From positions 1 to 64,000 of the forward strand of contig CAJTFX010000015.1 of the NCBI GenBank assembly GCA_910575555.1: DNA of 64,000 nt. Direction: 5' to 3'. The position numbers and the translations under genes were made by a program. The stretch's first letter is position 1. Each line of letters opens with the position of its first letter. A model generated the notes under the pieces. That model searched no databases. It was not told the DNA's origin and worked only from the letters and a program-made list of their open reading frames with translations. Positions 1 through 8,067 of this stretch are shown piece by piece. Source of the stretch: Lachnospiraceae bacterium. GTDB taxonomy: Bacteria; Bacillota; Clostridia; Lachnospirales; Lachnospiraceae.

Positions 1-13
1 GGAGGCTGTACTT

Positions 14-190
14 ATGAACCCAAACACAGAGAAACTACGCAAAAAATATATGGATAATCCACCCGAAGGCATGTCATCCGAGGACATTCGCTGCATGAGC
101 GAGGATAACCTTCTAGATATGGATTATTTCTTAAATGAAGATGACTTATTTGATGACGAGGCTGGAGTAGAAGGTTTTTATATCTTCTAA
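14..190 (+). CDS. small acidic protein, 58 aa, unknown function
   Basis: The ATG at 14 follows a GGAGG at 1-5 with ideal spacing, and the frame closes at TAA 188-190. The product is basic at its N-terminus (MNPNTEKLRKKYM) and very acidic at its C-terminus (runs of D and E, ending EGFYIF). There is no membrane segment or Cys motif. It resembles short acidic proteins I associate with clostridial conjugative elements, but that is memory, not something the sequence proves. A hairpin terminator follows at 220. Whatever lies upstream is outside the window, so this may be the last gene of an element or operon. Confidence 0.6.
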   Translation: MNPNTEKLRKKYMDNPPEGMSSEDIRCMSEDNLLDMDYFLNEDDLFDDEAGVEGFYIF

Positions 191-219
191 ACCGTGTCGT
201 CTTGCTGTTATTCCCATGC

Positions 220-262
220 AAGAGTTTATCAAATATACGTTCGATAAACTCTTGTTCTTTTC
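220..262 (+). terminator. intrinsic terminator
   Basis: Perfect 11-bp arms AAGAGTTTATC (220-230) and GATAAACTCTT (243-253) are followed by the T-rich tail GTTCTTTTC. It sits 30 bp downstream of the small acidic gene and most likely ends that transcript. Confidence 0.75.
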
Positions 263-312
263 CTTCTCATCAAAAATCGCAATTTCCTATAAAGTAAAAA
301 AATGTGAGCCGC

Positions 313-600
313 TCAATGACAGCCCACATTTGACATTTTTTCTGTTCTGATAATCCGCTGAATGCTTTTTTCTGATAAAAAATACGCGTCTGCAAGCTCT
401 TTGATTCTCCTGCCAGACAGATAATCTCTGTAGATTAACTGGTTCCTGCTTTGAATTTCCCGCCTGTACAGAGTTTTGGCGCCCCATTCCTGACGGTTTT
501 CCTGTTTTCTGGGAATGTAAATATTCGTGCCGTCCACATAATTTTGTATCAGTTCTATCACCTCAGCGGGCAGAATCTCTTCTGCTCTTATATAGCCCAT
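313..600 (-). CDS. CD3324-family (Mor-like) HTH regulator
   Basis: A 95-aa protein beginning MGYIRAEEILPAEVIELIQ and carrying the pattern of the CD3324/Mor-type activator family. The N-terminal half (YVDGTNIYIPRK) is the family dimerisation region. The C-terminal half (RDYLSGRRIKELADAYFLSEKSIQRII is split here only for description: RDYLSGRRIKELA then DAYFLSEKSIQRI) is a helix-turn-helix. The ATG at 598-600 is preceded by AGGAGG with 5-nt spacing. It stands alone, with no obvious operon partner. The target is unknown; in other Firmicutes such genes are usually isolated small regulators. Confidence 0.8.
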   Translation of the reverse strand: MGYIRAEEILPAEVIELIQNYVDGTNIYIPRKQENRQEWGAKTLYRREIQSRNQLIYRDYLSGRRIKELADAYFLSEKSIQRIIRTEKMSNVGCH

Positions 601-727
601 GTTTGCCTCCTAAATATGATTTTCAGGAATCGCAGAGGCTATAACAATCTGCATTTCATTGCAATAGCCTTTGCTATGCAAACATTACATAACGTTTCAT
701 ACAGCAGTCTCCTTTCCCTTCCTTTTA

Positions 728-1498
728 TCATTCAGCAGACAGGATCATCTCCCGGTAAATCTGATCCAGCGTATCCCAGTCTGTCCTCCTGTCATCTTCC
801 ATTGTATCTGCTATCTGTTTCTGCCGTTTTAATTCCTCCCGGATAAACTCTATAATCACCGGCATCTGAGGCTCATAGTTCTTTTCATCTGTTATTTTCT
901 TTTTTTCCAACAATTCCTCAATACCGCTGCGCAGGCGTTTGGGCAGCTCCATCTGCATCAGCTCTTCAAACAATACCGGCGGGGCAGCGCCGCAGGCTTC
1001 CACATACCGACAGGCCAGAAGGGGACGCAGCGCATAAAAATATTTTTTATACCTGACCTGCTCTTTTTGCAGATAGTTCTGGAATGTGCTTTGGGCTGTT
1101 CCATAATAATGGCACACCGCCGCTTTTTTTGAAAAATAGCTCTTTGCCTTCTGGTAAATCTCTTCCCATTGTTTCGTCTTTTTGTAAACCACCGGCGAAT
1201 TGCTCCACTCAAACAGCGTTGCATTGCTCCGATGAAACTGCGTCAGCGCTTTTTTCAAATCCCATCCGTTGATATCAAGCACATCGTCCAACTGCCACTC
1301 TATAACGTCTTTTTTCTCCTTTAATTTCAGATAATCTTCTGGCCTTCTGACATAAATAAACCGTACATCATAATCACTGTCCAAAGAAGCAAATCCCCAT
1401 GCCCTGCTGCCGGATTCCACTGCAAGCAGAATTGTCACATTTTCCTGCTTCTCTATTTCCAATAATGTTTCCTGGATTTCTTCTAATATATTTCTCAC
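728..1498 (-). CDS. RlaP-like nucleotidyltransferase (first of a pair)
   Basis: A 256-aa protein of the DNA polymerase beta nucleotidyltransferase superfamily. Near residues 29-45 it carries the nucleotide-binding GS motif (ESGSRAWGFAS) followed by the metal-binding D-x-D (SDYDVRF). This arrangement matches COG3541/RlaP proteins, which have been linked computationally to RNA repair. The start is GTG at 1496-1498, preceded by AAGGAG at 7-nt spacing. It lies 43 bp downstream of a second gene of the same superfamily on the same strand, so the two are probably co-transcribed. The substrate is not known; no RNA ligase is adjacent. Confidence 0.8.
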   Translation of the reverse strand: MRNILEEIQETLLEIEKQENVTILLAVESGSRAWGFASLDSDYDVRFIYVRRPEDYLKLKEKKDVIEWQLDDVLDINGWDLKKALTQFHRSNATLFEWSNSPVVYKKTKQWEEIYQKAKSYFSKKAAVCHYYGTAQSTFQNYLQKEQVRYKKYFYALRPLLACRYVEACGAAPPVLFEELMQMELPKRLRSGIEELLEKKKITDEKNYEPQMPVIIEFIREELKRQKQIADTMEDDRRTDWDTLDQIYREMILSAE

Positions 1499-1541
1499 AG
1501 AATGTCTCCTTTCCCTGCTCCGCCGACGATTCCGTTTTTCA

Positions 1542-2570
1542 TCAGAACTCCATCTCCACTGCCCGCTGATTGACGGATTCCACGAACGCTTCCACTTTGG
1601 CCATATCCGGCTGTTTTGGCAAAATACTGTTTTGGACTGCAGATTTCAGCCGTGTCTCATATTCGCCCAAAATCTGGTAAAATTCTGCGTCAAAGGTTCC
1701 GTCCTCCTTCAAAAACCTGCCGTTTCGGATGCTCAAAAGCAGTTCTGCATCCTCCCTCCGATGGGTTTTTATTTTTCCCTGCTCCAAAATGTCAATGGCC
1801 ATCAGAAACAGGCGGATCAAATGCATGGCGTGTTTATTCAGGTGATCGTCGTCTTTTTTCTTATTGCGCTTGCCGATCTTGTCATAATCCCGAATGACAT
1901 TATTCAGCGTGCCGAACATTTTCTGAAAATCCCGCAGGGGCATATGGGTCTGACTGGCGTCCACAAAAATCTCCGTATCCATTCCGGCAGTCACCGCCTG
2001 ATCCAGATAAAGATGAATGCTGCCGTATGCAAAATTTCCATACTGCCTCTGAAAATCCTCCAGAGTATTCTGAACCGAGTTTAAAATATGCCGCTCCCGT
2101 TCTGCCTGTGGCATAGAATCTCTGGCAATGGCATTCTGCAGTCTGCGAAGCTGTGCGCTGGCATATCCTCCGAATGATTTGGCCGCCCTCTGAGACAAGA
2201 ACAAGCTTCTGTTGTCAATCAATTCCTGGCCAATCTCCGTTTTAATCAGATATTGCTCCTCATCCAGTCCCAGGATTTCGCAGGTATTGGGATTGCATTC
2301 CAACAATAGCTTCACCATTTTGTTAAAAGAATAAATCACCGTATCGGTGGCGGAATCCTCGTATTGTTCAAAAGCTGTAAGCCCCAGCAAATCTGAACGC
2401 AGCGGCAGGGTCACTCCCCGAAAATCTATATCGCTGTTTTCATTACTGGTTCCATAAGCATGGCTGCCTCCTAATCCTAGCAGAATAATCTTGCCGCCCA
2501 GCCGGGGATTGGTCCGCAGAAAATCGTATTCCGGACTCATCATTATTTTCTTAAAATCCACCTTCGTCAC
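1542..2570 (-). CDS. RlaP-like nucleotidyltransferase (second of a pair)
   Basis: A 342-aa paralogue of its downstream neighbour. The catalytic signature is GLGGSHAYGTS followed by NSDIDFRG at residues ~32-53, i.e. the same GS...D-x-D layout of polymerase-beta nucleotidyltransferases. It is ~90 residues longer, with a helical C-terminal region rich in charged residues. The only in-frame start is GTG at 2568-2570; GAGGTGA lies immediately upstream but is unusually close, so an internal ATG (2541-2543) cannot be excluded. It is the first gene of a two-gene unit. The function is likely nucleotidyl transfer to RNA or a small molecule; the target is unknown. Confidence 0.8.
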   Translation of the reverse strand: MTKVDFKKIMMSPEYDFLRTNPRLGGKIILLGLGGSHAYGTSNENSDIDFRGVTLPLRSDLLGLTAFEQYEDSATDTVIYSFNKMVKLLLECNPNTCEILGLDEEQYLIKTEIGQELIDNRSLFLSQRAAKSFGGYASAQLRRLQNAIARDSMPQAERERHILNSVQNTLEDFQRQYGNFAYGSIHLYLDQAVTAGMDTEIFVDASQTHMPLRDFQKMFGTLNNVIRDYDKIGKRNKKKDDDHLNKHAMHLIRLFLMAIDILEQGKIKTHRREDAELLLSIRNGRFLKEDGTFDAEFYQILGEYETRLKSAVQNSILPKQPDMAKVEAFVESVNQRAVEMEF

Positions 2571-2633
2571 CTCACCTCTGCTTGCTGCTTTCCATTATAG
2601 CACATTATGACGGATAAGGTTCTAATAATTTTA

Positions 2634-4025
2634 TCATTCTGCGTTTCCTCCTGCCGGAAGCTCCAGTTCCTTCTGTTCCACTTTATTAGAAAGATACCGG
2701 AAGGTTCCGTCCGAAAAAGGCATCACAACAATCTCATTCCGAAAGGCAAAATCAGAATTGTAATCGGCCCATACCCCGTCCACAAAGAGGGTAATGCTCC
2801 CGTCCCCATGTTCCTCATAGTCCACCACCTCCCCAAAAGGCGGATAAGGAACGGCATAGATCATTTCATAGGGATAACTTGCCGTGCTTTCTTCATACCC
2901 GCATTTTTTACGCACCTGCTCTGCAGATACCGGAAAATAACCAGTCATCACTTGTTCATATAATTCTGCAGGTATCCTGCCCTCTTCCGTTTTCAGAAAT
3001 TCCCCGGTATCCATACGGTAAATGTCCTCAAACATACAGGGCATCAAAATATCTTCCGCATTGCCGCTGTCCCAGTTTGTCACAAGGACGTTGTAATTCA
3101 CATAGCTTAAACCGGAAATGTATTTCTCTGTCAGCTCCCGGCATGTATCTGAAAGCGGCTTCACCCGCCAGCACTGACGCAGACTGGCATGAGCCGCCGG
3201 CTCCTCATAGGCATAAATCAGATAACCTTTTTCCGTCAGCTTAAGTTCTGAAAGATTGCTGACCAGAGTTTCTTTTATGCTGCAGGATAAGTTGGAAGCA
3301 TCCTGCAAAAACCCTTCCGTTTTGCTGTCTGATGCAAAACTTGCAGGTTCCGCCTGCCACTCAATTCCCACATAATACGTCTGCAGCCGGCCATCCCGGT
3401 ACAAAAAGGATGAAGCCCCAAGCAGCCCGTCCAGATTTATTTCAAATACGGTCACCATTGCCTCACGCTTTTTCAGGTATGCCTGGTAAAATTCCTCCAC
3501 TTTCTCATAATTTTCCATATTGGCATCCGCCGTAACGCTGACAAATCCTGCTTTTTTGAGAATGGAAACCGCCTCCCTGCGCTGTGCCTCCGTGAAATTC
3601 CTGATATAAAAATGATGGCCCGGCTCTTCTTCATATTCCGCATTCTGATATAAATCCCGCACCTGTTCTGCCGCAGTCAGTGCAAGATTTTTTAATTCTT
3701 CTTTTTCGGAATCTGTAAATATGCATTGTTCTGCCTGAGGCAAAAACCAGGGAGATAAGTCTGCCTCCGGGTCTGCCGAATGTTCCGGGCTGTTTAACTG
3801 TTCTGCCGGAAGCTCTTTCATTGGATCATATAGGTTGTTCAACGTTTCCTGTCCACACTTATATACTAACGCCGCCCCTGGAATTACCTGCCATTGTTTT
3901 TCTTTCTCCGTTCCGCCAAAATGCCATTGAAACATACTTTCTGCCTGGATCGCTGTCAGCAGAAACAAACAGCATATACCAAGGCTTATCAGGCAGAATT
4001 TCACATTTCTTTTCCATTTCCTCAT
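2634..4025 (-). CDS. membrane-anchored exported protein, uncharacterised (DUF6070-like)
   Basis: A 463-aa protein starting MRKWKRN, with one hydrophobic segment (~residues 8-26, VKFCLISLGICCLFLLTAI) and a large exported domain. I chose the ATG at 4023-4025 because GGAGG precedes it and it overlaps the upstream stop as ATGA. The C-terminal region (GSITLFVDGVWAD ... RYLSNKVEQKE) matches the end of the upstream gene (TITLFVNGVYPD ... EYVSNQV), so the two are paralogues. I recall this architecture from uncharacterised Lachnospiraceae families, possibly DUF6070. No catalytic motif is visible. Confidence 0.75.
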   Translation of the reverse strand: MRKWKRNVKFCLISLGICCLFLLTAIQAESMFQWHFGGTEKEKQWQVIPGAALVYKCGQETLNNLYDPMKELPAEQLNSPEHSADPEADLSPWFLPQAEQCIFTDSEKEELKNLALTAAEQVRDLYQNAEYEEEPGHHFYIRNFTEAQRREAVSILKKAGFVSVTADANMENYEKVEEFYQAYLKKREAMVTVFEINLDGLLGASSFLYRDGRLQTYYVGIEWQAEPASFASDSKTEGFLQDASNLSCSIKETLVSNLSELKLTEKGYLIYAYEEPAAHASLRQCWRVKPLSDTCRELTEKYISGLSYVNYNVLVTNWDSGNAEDILMPCMFEDIYRMDTGEFLKTEEGRIPAELYEQVMTGYFPVSAEQVRKKCGYEESTASYPYEMIYAVPYPPFGEVVDYEEHGDGSITLFVDGVWADYNSDFAFRNEIVVMPFSDGTFRYLSNKVEQKELELPAGGNAE

Positions 4026-5338
4026 TCTTTTCCTCCATAAATTTCCATCCATTGTTCCCAGGACAATCGCTCTGCATGCCACCAAAAAGAATGCTCCCCT
4101 CTAGCCGAAATCCCCTCCGCTTTGTCCGGCTCAGATGAAACAATCACCTGATTTGACACATATTCAAAAGCTTCCTCACCGCCGCCTTTGGATTCCCCCT
4201 CCTTTAACGGACGGATCACCGTTTTATGGGAAAATAATCTGGATGTTTTTCCGTCGGGATACACCCCATTGACAAACAATGTGATTGTCCCGTCCGGATT
4301 TTTGGTACCGCTTACCACCTCAGGATATGGGATGTCAGAATAATCAACCTCATAAAATCCCCGGGGCCTGTATTCATAAACCCTGTCCTTTGGAACGTAC
4401 GCAGTTTTGGCGCGAATCGTCTCTCTGTCAATCTTAAAATGTGCCGAAATCACCGTTTCAAATTCATGCTCCGGCACCTGATAAACTGCCCCGGCGTTTA
4501 AGTTCTCATCTGCCGCATAGGGAACCGGCTTCTGATACAATTCCGGATAAAAAACATCAAATACATCATACAACTCCAAGGCTTCAAAATCCTCCTCACT
4601 CCAGTCTGAAAGAAATATATTATTCCGCCCATAACCCACCGGCAATATATATTTCCTGTTCCATTCCCGGCAGGCTTCATCCAACGGCAAAATCCGCAAA
4701 ACGGTATGCTCCGGCGTATCGCTTAAGGTCAGCACATAATTTACCGCAGAAAAATATTTTCCCTCAAAAATCAAATATCCTTCTTTGGTAAGCTGCCATC
4801 GGTCAGCAGGATAACTTGCCGTATCTATATTTTTCAAGGAGCCGTTTTCATCATATTGGCAATATTCCCGGACAATATTGACGCTGCCATCTTCCGTTTT
4901 AATATCAAATTTCCGCAAACCACAATCCTCAGCCACAAGAATTGTCAGTTCTGCCGGTTCCTGTTTTTCTGCTGCCTCACAAAATTCCAACACCTGTTTT
5001 GCATTGGTCATATCCACCTGATTCTTACTGTCCACCGCTGCATATCCCTGCCCGCCAAGCCGCTCCACAACACTCTCCATAACCTCAAGGGAACCTGACG
5101 TATTTGTTTTGGCTGCTTTTTCGTACAGCTCCCGGCAGAGTTCTGCTATATGCTCCGCTTCGGCATAATTGGAAGATTCTGTCTCAGATACTGCTGCAGG
5201 AAGATCTGAATCTTTTGGAGCTTCTGATATTTCTGCGGAAAAATTTGGATCTTTTGCCCCTTCTTTACTGCAGCCTGCCGCCATCATCACAAATACTGCA
5301 AATAATAATAATTGTACGATTCTGTTCCTTTTTCTCAT
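4022..5338 (-). CDS. lipoprotein, uncharacterised (DUF6070-like)
   Basis: A 438-aa predicted lipoprotein. The N-terminus MRKRNRIVQLLLFAVF ends in a lipobox (MMAAG|C, Cys23), so it should be exported and anchored to the membrane by a lipid. After the signal comes a Ser/Glu-rich linker, then a domain homologous to the downstream gene, including a C-terminal beta-hairpin-like stretch (TITLFVNGVYPDGKTS). The start could be the ATG at 5336-5338 or an in-frame GTG 9 bp upstream (5347); neither has perfect Shine-Dalgarno spacing. It overlaps the next gene by 4 bp, indicating coupled translation. The function is unknown. Confidence 0.75.
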   Translation of the reverse strand: MRKRNRIVQLLLFAVFVMMAAGCSKEGAKDPNFSAEISEAPKDSDLPAAVSETESSNYAEAEHIAELCRELYEKAAKTNTSGSLEVMESVVERLGGQGYAAVDSKNQVDMTNAKQVLEFCEAAEKQEPAELTILVAEDCGLRKFDIKTEDGSVNIVREYCQYDENGSLKNIDTASYPADRWQLTKEGYLIFEGKYFSAVNYVLTLSDTPEHTVLRILPLDEACREWNRKYILPVGYGRNNIFLSDWSEEDFEALELYDVFDVFYPELYQKPVPYAADENLNAGAVYQVPEHEFETVISAHFKIDRETIRAKTAYVPKDRVYEYRPRGFYEVDYSDIPYPEVVSGTKNPDGTITLFVNGVYPDGKTSRLFSHKTVIRPLKEGESKGGGEEAFEYVSNQVIVSSEPDKAEGISARGEHSFWWHAERLSWEQWMEIYGGKE

Positions 5339-5463
5339 AGTAATCACATATTCCTTACATCGTCTCTAAATCTTACATATATAATATTTTGTTATTTTTA
5401 ATATATTACATCTGTAGGATATAGAAGTCAAGTAAATTTTTCGCCTATACAGACGGAAATTTT

Positions 5464-5491
5464 CTGACAGATCGGAAAATTTATGTATAAT
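5464..5491 (+). promoter_or_regulatory. sigma-A promoter of the integrase remnant
   Basis: CTGACA (5464-5469) and a perfect TATAAT (5486-5491) are 16 bp apart, about 40 bp upstream of the ATG at 5533. The -35 box lies inside an inverted repeat (AAATTTTC ... GAAAATTT) that could be an operator. The promoter seems to have outlived the gene it once served. Confidence 0.6.
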
Positions 5492-5532
5492 AGAATCCTT
5501 GAGAGGGAAGTTCATACAAAGGAGAAGATACC

Positions 5533-5787
5533 ATGCACAATTTACAAACACACATCAAAAATTATTTGAATTATTGCAATTCTCAAAAGCGTCTGGATGA
5601 AAAAACGATAAAAGCCTACCGCATTGATTTAAGGCAGTTTTCCGAAGGGCTTACGGTTACAGAAATTGTAAATCCACAAGTTTCTGCTGTGGATTCCCTG
5701 CGTGGAATGCTTGGCGGTATTGCCTCTGATATTGATATAGATTCTTTATGGGAGGAGCGTCTGTTAAAATATGAAAATAATGTGTGA
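5533..5787 (+). pseudogene. chimera: integrase N-terminus joined to an antitoxin C-terminus
   Basis: The 84-aa frame starts at ATG 5533 after GGAG (5521). Residues ~1-38 (HIKNYLNYCNSQKR, then DEKTIKAYRIDLRQF) are the SAM-like core-binding start of a tyrosine recombinase. The sequence then changes abruptly to a short segment (SAVDSLRGMLGG ... EERLLKYEN) typical of the C-terminus of antitoxins paired with PIN toxins, and it overlaps the PIN gene start as TA pairs usually do. The recombinase catalytic domain and the antitoxin DNA-binding domain are both missing. I infer an internal deletion that fused two genes. The fused frame is open and has a promoter, so a short protein may still be made. 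Confidence 0.6.
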
Positions 5788-6188
5788 TACAAACGTAATC
5801 CTTGACGTGTTATTGGAAAGGGAACCTTTTGTAGAGGATTTTTACAAGCTTTTGAAGCTTTGTGAAGAACATAAAATAGATGGTTTTGTATCAGCATCTT
5901 CTGTGCTATGAGTGTATTTTCTATCTTGTGAGAAAATACACTCATAGCACAGAACTGGCATATAAAGCAGTCGGAAAACTTTTAGAAATTGTCAAGGTGT
6001 GCAGCGTTGCGAACAATGATATTCTTATTGCATTTCAGAAAAAGGCAAAGGATTTTGAGGATTGTCTTGTTGCTACTTGTGCCAAATCTATACATTGCGA
6101 TTATATTGCTACCCGAAACAAAAGAGACTTTGAAGGCTTTGGAATTTCTGTGCTTACCCCAACTGAAATTCTTTTGAAAATTATATAA
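5771..6188 (+). pseudogene. PIN-domain toxin, frameshifted
   Basis: The first part, from ATG 5771, reads MKIMCDTNVILDVLLEREPF, a PIN start with the catalytic Asp in CDTNV, and stops at TGA 5909-5911. From ATT 5916 the +1 frame continues as IFYLVRKYTHSTELAYKA through DFEDCLVATCAKSIHCDYI and TRNKRDFEG to a stop at 6188; this is the rest of a PIN ribonuclease with its other acidic residues. Together they make a ~137-aa VapC-like toxin. The break coincides exactly with the centre of a 24-bp perfect inverted repeat (5899-5954). The toxin is therefore dead unless frameshifted. It overlaps the antitoxin remnant by 17 bp. Confidence 0.75.
5899..5954. repeat. perfect inverted repeat, 24-bp arms, inside the PIN gene
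   Basis: Arms 5899-5922 and 5931-5954 are exact reverse complements around the 8-nt loop ATCTTGTG. The right arm is native PIN coding sequence. In the left arm the ten bases at 5906-5915 replace an expected six-base stretch, which shifts the frame by +4. See the finding on templated mutation. Confidence 0.9.
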
Positions 6189-6454
6189 CACACGTTTCAC
6201 AGAAAATCTCTTATCTCCTGATTACAAAATAGGATTATAGCTGGTATAATCCAATGCTCGCTATCTATGCGGAAACTCCGCAAAGCATTTTTTGTGCAGC
6301 CGACATCTTCCATATCTGGCTTACCTGTCGAAAAGAAAATCTTATGTCCTTTCCACCTCCGTTCTGGATTTGGTTTCTCTTGACGTTTTCAATACCGCTG
6401 TATGTATCTTTTTCATCATTTCGTATCAGGCGGAGTAATATTTGATTTATAAAA
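6189..6454. other. AT-rich gap, gene remnants only
   Basis: No convincing gene. A 63-codon plus-strand frame (6254-6445) lacks a ribosome site and shows no family pattern. On the minus strand a GGAGGTGG near 6350 precedes a short frame that begins with ATA rather than a start codon (reading RFSFRQVSQIWKM) and may be a decayed small element gene. The stretch is far more AT-rich than the flanking chromosome. Confidence 0.4.
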
Positions 6455-6949
6455 CTATTTTTTTCTAAGTTTTAAGACGATTCCCTTTCTGTCAGCTATA
6501 TCCTGAAAAGTTTTTACAATGTAAGAAATCTTATCTTTTTTTGATAAGTCAGATAATGTAATATCCGTTTCAACTTTCTTCAATGTTTCTTGAAGTTCGG
6601 AAAGCTCTAACAAATTAACTGCCAGACAATAAAAATTCTTTTTTCGCCCATCGTTATAAGCGGAAAGTAATTGTTCAAGAATATTTCCTTTTTCAATTAG
6701 TTCTGCTATATATTTTTCAATACCAATTTCCTGAGCTTTTCTTATATCTCTTTTTTGATGCTGATGTGTGATAAAAGAATCATATTCATCAATATGGCTA
6801 TATTTTTCACATGGATAATGAATACACTCATAACAATACTCAATTTTTCCATTTTGCAGACTGCATTTTGCAATAGGACAGGATTGATTGCCATTGCCAC
6901 ACCCGCCGCAATGTTTTCCTAAAAACATTGAACACAAGCTGCAATTCAA
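6455..6949 (-). pseudogene. DUF3795-like cysteine-rich protein, 5'-truncated
   Basis: A TTG-initiated frame of 164 aa. The sequence (CSLCSMFLGKHCGGCGNGN ... CPIAKC ... YCYECIHYPCEKY) has the Cys clusters of DUF3795-type proteins, which probably bind metal. In-frame codons before the TTG read ICGL, so the motif is really ICGLNCSLC, and a TGA lies just upstream. The native start is missing. Upstream (7046 to ~6950) a different frame reads EIKEREEKAHEFDVIVVG, a fragment of another unidentified protein. I infer a recombination junction near 6950. The frame could still be translated from TTG, but no ribosome site is visible. Confidence 0.6.
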
Positions 6950-7059
6950 ACCACATATCTTTCACATGGCCGGCCTCCAATGCAAAGCCGACAACAATTA
7001 CGTCAAATTCATGTGCTTTTTCCTCTCTTTCTTTGATTTCTTCCATTTCCGGGTACGAA

Positions 7060-7093
7060 AAAAGGGGCTATCTATTTCCCGACAGCCCCTTTT
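7060..7093. terminator. hairpin, possible bidirectional terminator
   Basis: AAAAGGGGCT (7060-7069) pairs with AGCCCCTTTT (7084-7093), giving A and T runs on both sides. The right arm with its leader (ATTTCCC-ACAGCCCCTTTT) recurs 49 bp downstream at ~7121-7140, just behind the hydrolase stop, so the sequence was duplicated locally. Confidence 0.6.
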
Positions 7094-7146
7094 CCTTACC
7101 TGTCAGTGGCATAAATCGTTATTTCCCAACAGCCCCTTTTTCAGTT

Positions 7147-7899
7147 TTAACCGTATATAAATTTAAAAGCAATTTCTGCGAATTGTTCCGCATTTGTTGC
7201 AACAGCAGGATGTCCGCCAGTATCGAATATATGTATCTTTCCATTTGCGATAAGATGATTCATTTCTCTATATTCTTCCAACATATCTTTCCGGCACATC
7301 TGATCTTGTAAACTTCCTGCAAAAAGAATGGGTACACTCAATGTTTCTATTGACTTGGAAAATAAGGGCAATTGCTTTTCTGCGCATTCGACTAAAGCGA
7401 CAGTATTCAAATCCACTACAATTTCCCAATCTTCACCCTGGCACCATTCATAAAATTGTTTCGCACAGGCGTCTTTTTTTGAAAATTCTCTTTCTTCCAA
7501 TAAGTTTTTCGCAAAATCTTTATCCAATGCCCTGCCATCAAAACTGTCTGCAATAACTTTATTTATAAGGTCTGGCCGTTCTAATGCTGTATTAACCGCT
7601 GCCCAAGCTCCACCGCTTGTACCAAGAAGATTCACTTTTTTAAGTTTTAAGTGCTCGACAAGGGCAATCACTTGCTGCGCTTGCGCGATCCATAAATCTG
7701 CTGGAAATTTATCCACCCTGTCAGATTTTCCATTACCCAGAAAGTCAACTAAAATCACCCTGAAATGCTCTTGATATAATGGGATCAGCATTTCAAACAT
7801 TGCCGATGAAGCTGCATCGCCATGCAGCATTATCAGCGGTTCTCCGTTCCCAATTTCTTTATAAAATATTTTCTTTGATTGATAATTAAAATATGACAT
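7147..7899 (-). CDS. alpha/beta-fold hydrolase
   Basis: A 250-aa alpha/beta hydrolase. The ATG at 7897-7899 (MSYFNYQSKK) has AGGAGG at 8-nt spacing; the frame continues 19 codons upstream without a ribosome site. The family marks are the oxyanion-hole HGDAASS (~residue 27), the nucleophile elbow GTSGGAWA (Ser ~95) and the C-terminal His in FDTGGHPAV (~228). No signal peptide, so it is cytoplasmic. It may hydrolyse an ester or lactone; the substrate is unknown. It is flanked by remnants and is AT-rich like them, suggesting it arrived with the 5.4-8.07 kb segment. Confidence 0.8.
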   Translation of the reverse strand: MSYFNYQSKKIFYKEIGNGEPLIMLHGDAASSAMFEMLIPLYQEHFRVILVDFLGNGKSDRVDKFPADLWIAQAQQVIALVEHLKLKKVNLLGTSGGAWAAVNTALERPDLINKVIADSFDGRALDKDFAKNLLEEREFSKKDACAKQFYEWCQGEDWEIVVDLNTVALVECAEKQLPLFSKSIETLSVPILFAGSLQDQMCRKDMLEEYREMNHLIANGKIHIFDTGGHPAVATNAEQFAEIAFKFIYG

Positions 7900-8067
7900 A
7901 TCTTTGCCTCCTAATCTTTTTTGAATATTGAATTGATTAGCAAGGCGTAATAGCATAGGTACGCCCTGCTATTACAATGTTACAATGATACCCATAGCGC
8001 AAGCCTCCGTTCCATTACCGCTTATTTACTCAAACTCCCGCAAGGTAAACTTTGTGCATATTAAATC

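Noticed and set aside
5880-6188. Stand-alone 102-aa gene
   Set aside because: It is the continuation of the PIN toxin after the frameshift; its first codons come from the palindrome and it has no ribosome site.
6254-6445. 63-codon hydrophobic open frame
   Set aside because: No ribosome site, no recognised pattern, and it lies in a zone of decayed DNA.
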